From: an uncultured Burkholderiales bacterium
Lineage (GTDB): Bacteria > Pseudomonadota > Gammaproteobacteria > Burkholderiales > Burkholderiaceae_C
Length of the DNA stretch: 6,527 nucleotides
Assembly: GCA_937897495.1 (NCBI GenBank)
Contig: CALCBL010000678.1
Span: forward strand, 1 to 6,527
Reading direction: 5' to 3'
The notes beneath the pieces were generated by a model, which saw only the letters and a list, made by a program, of their open reading frames with translations, was not told the DNA's origin and searched no databases. The translations under genes and the position numbers were made by a program. Positions 5,783 through 6,527 of the stretch are shown here, piece by piece; positions within the stretch are counted from its first letter, which is position 1, and each line of letters begins with the position of its first letter.

Positions 5783-6361
5783 CTATCGCTGCCCGTCATT
5801 GATCGACACTTTGTCCTTGGTCAATCCACCTAAGCGGGACTGCACGCGACCACCAGTGCCCATGACCAACGCATACAAAATTTCATTCGGGCGTGGGGCA
5901 TCCTGAATGCCAATTTCCATGCTGTTGTAATGACTTCTCACATAGCTGGCGTGGATGTAATGCACAGGCACCATCAGACGATATCCCGCATTGGCAACAG
6001 CCTTGCTGGCAGGCACCATGGCCTTGGGTTCTCCCAATACCGCTCGCATAGCCCAACCGCCTGCTTCATGCCAAACAGCACCATGCTCCATTTCGCCGTT
6101 CACACCCACGATAGCGGCTTTGCTGTAGACCTCCACATTGTCTTTGCCAAGTGTGTCTACCAGTTCTTGCGCTAGCAGTGTGCCCAGAGAGCGCAGCTCA
6201 GCCATAAATGGCATGAGATCAGGCTCGTACCGACCCGCATAAGGGTTTTCAATCACAGCACATGCAGCAGCCAGCTTGAGAGGGACCTCAGCAACAGGTC
6301 CTCCTTCATGGTATTGAGTTTCAATGATCAAGCTGCGTTTGCGAATTTTGATGAGGGACAT
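5783..6361 (-). CDS. DUF1185 / 'amino acid synthesis' family protein
   Basis: A 192-residue soluble protein that I assign to the DUF1185 (Pfam AA_synth) family from its overall sequence: NPYAGRY (39-45), K81 followed by AAIVGVNGEMEHGAVWHEAGG (from 82 on), and the C-terminal RLGGL segment. Despite the family name, no enzymatic activity is firmly established; a structure exists for a Bordetella member. There is no signal peptide or membrane segment. The ATG start has an AAGG ribosome site 6 nt upstream (complement of 6368-6371). It follows a Bug-type solute-binding protein gene by 24 bp on the same strand. DUF1185 genes are often found near such transport or catabolic genes, so a role in handling an imported carboxylate or amide is possible but unproven. 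The family call is good; the function is unknown. Confidence 0.82.
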   Translation of the reverse strand: MSLIKIRKRSLIIETQYHEGGPVAEVPLKLAAACAVIENPYAGRYEPDLMPFMAELRSLGTLLAQELVDTLGKDNVEVYSKAAIVGVNGEMEHGAVWHEAGGWAMRAVLGEPKAMVPASKAVANAGYRLMVPVHYIHASYVRSHYNSMEIGIQDAPRPNEILYALVMGTGGRVQSRLGGLTKDKVSINDGQR

Positions 6362-6385
6362 TTTGAACCTTGTGTCGGTAACTGA

Positions 6386-6527
6386 TTATTGTTTAGGAAT
6401 TTTGGCATTGTTGACCACTTGAGTCCACTTTTGAGTTTCAAAAGCCACCATGTTTTTCATCTCATCTGGCGTGCTGCCCCGAACATCGCCACCCATCTCT
6501 TCCAAGCGCGTCTTCACGTGAGGGAGT
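6386..6527 (-). CDS. Tripartite tricarboxylate transporter substrate-binding protein (Bug/TctC family), C-terminal end
   Basis: Only the last 46 residues are present; the gene enters from the right edge. The translated tail reads RLEEMGGDVRGSTPDEM and ends in W-x-x-VVNNAKIPKQ. This is the characteristic C-terminus of Bug proteins: a 'L-x-x-x-G-x-x-x-x-x-x-T-P-x-x' turn, a helix, then K-W-x-x-V-x-x-A-x-I. Bug proteins are periplasmic binding proteins, greatly expanded in Burkholderiales, that usually bind carboxylates or related small molecules. The TAA stop lies 24 bp before the DUF1185 start with no terminator between, so the two are probably co-transcribed. The ligand cannot be judged from this fragment. 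Confidence 0.8.
   Translation of the reverse strand, partial: LPHVKTRLEEMGGDVRGSTPDEMKNMVAFETQKWTQVVNNAKIPKQ

Noticed and set aside
1..6527. A defence system, toxin-antitoxin pair, phage or transposon
   Set aside because: Every substantial frame is accounted for by regulator, redox, RNA-modification, DUF1185 or transport genes. No integrase, transposase, nuclease, toxin or repeat array is visible.

Overview
The window looks like chromosomal DNA from a betaproteobacterium, probably order Burkholderiales (Comamonadaceae-like). This rests on the style of the protein sequences, the moderate base composition, and a Bug-type (TctC) solute-binding protein beside a DUF1185 protein. The genus cannot be fixed from sequence alone. 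Coding density is high. I see no tRNA or rRNA gene, CRISPR array, insertion sequence or phage gene.

Left block (minus strand, 1-972): a partial flavodoxin-family quinone/FMN reductase (cut by the window edge) lies downstream of a pirin-family protein resembling E. coli YhhW, with all four cupin metal ligands present. A rho-independent terminator is folded over the pirin stop codon, between the two genes. A compact regulatory region of about 107 bp (973-1079) separates pirin from the divergent LysR-type regulator. It holds two perfect inverted repeats built from the same TTCAA/TTGAA half-site.

Central block (plus strand, 1080-5730): five tightly packed genes, very likely one operon. In order they are a YhaJ-like LysR regulator, a renalase-like FAD-dependent oxidoreductase, gluQ (glutamyl-Q tRNA(Asp) synthetase), trmB (tRNA m7G methyltransferase) and an RluA-family pseudouridine synthase. 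Gaps are 6-9 bp, and the last pair overlaps. The last three genes form an RNA-modification cassette. The first two, with the divergent pirin and flavodoxin, look like a redox/aromatic or quinone-stress module, as an inference from families and adjacency.

Right block (minus strand, 5783-6527): a DUF1185 (AA_synth family) protein follows the 3' end of a Bug/TctC-type periplasmic binding protein, probably in one operon. It converges on the pseudouridine synthase. The 52-bp gap contains a perfect 8-bp hairpin lacking a clear U-tract.

I did not find a clearly undescribed system. The observations most worth following up are the divergent LysR/pirin control region and the arrangement that places RNA-modification genes downstream of an apparently autoregulated LysR gene.
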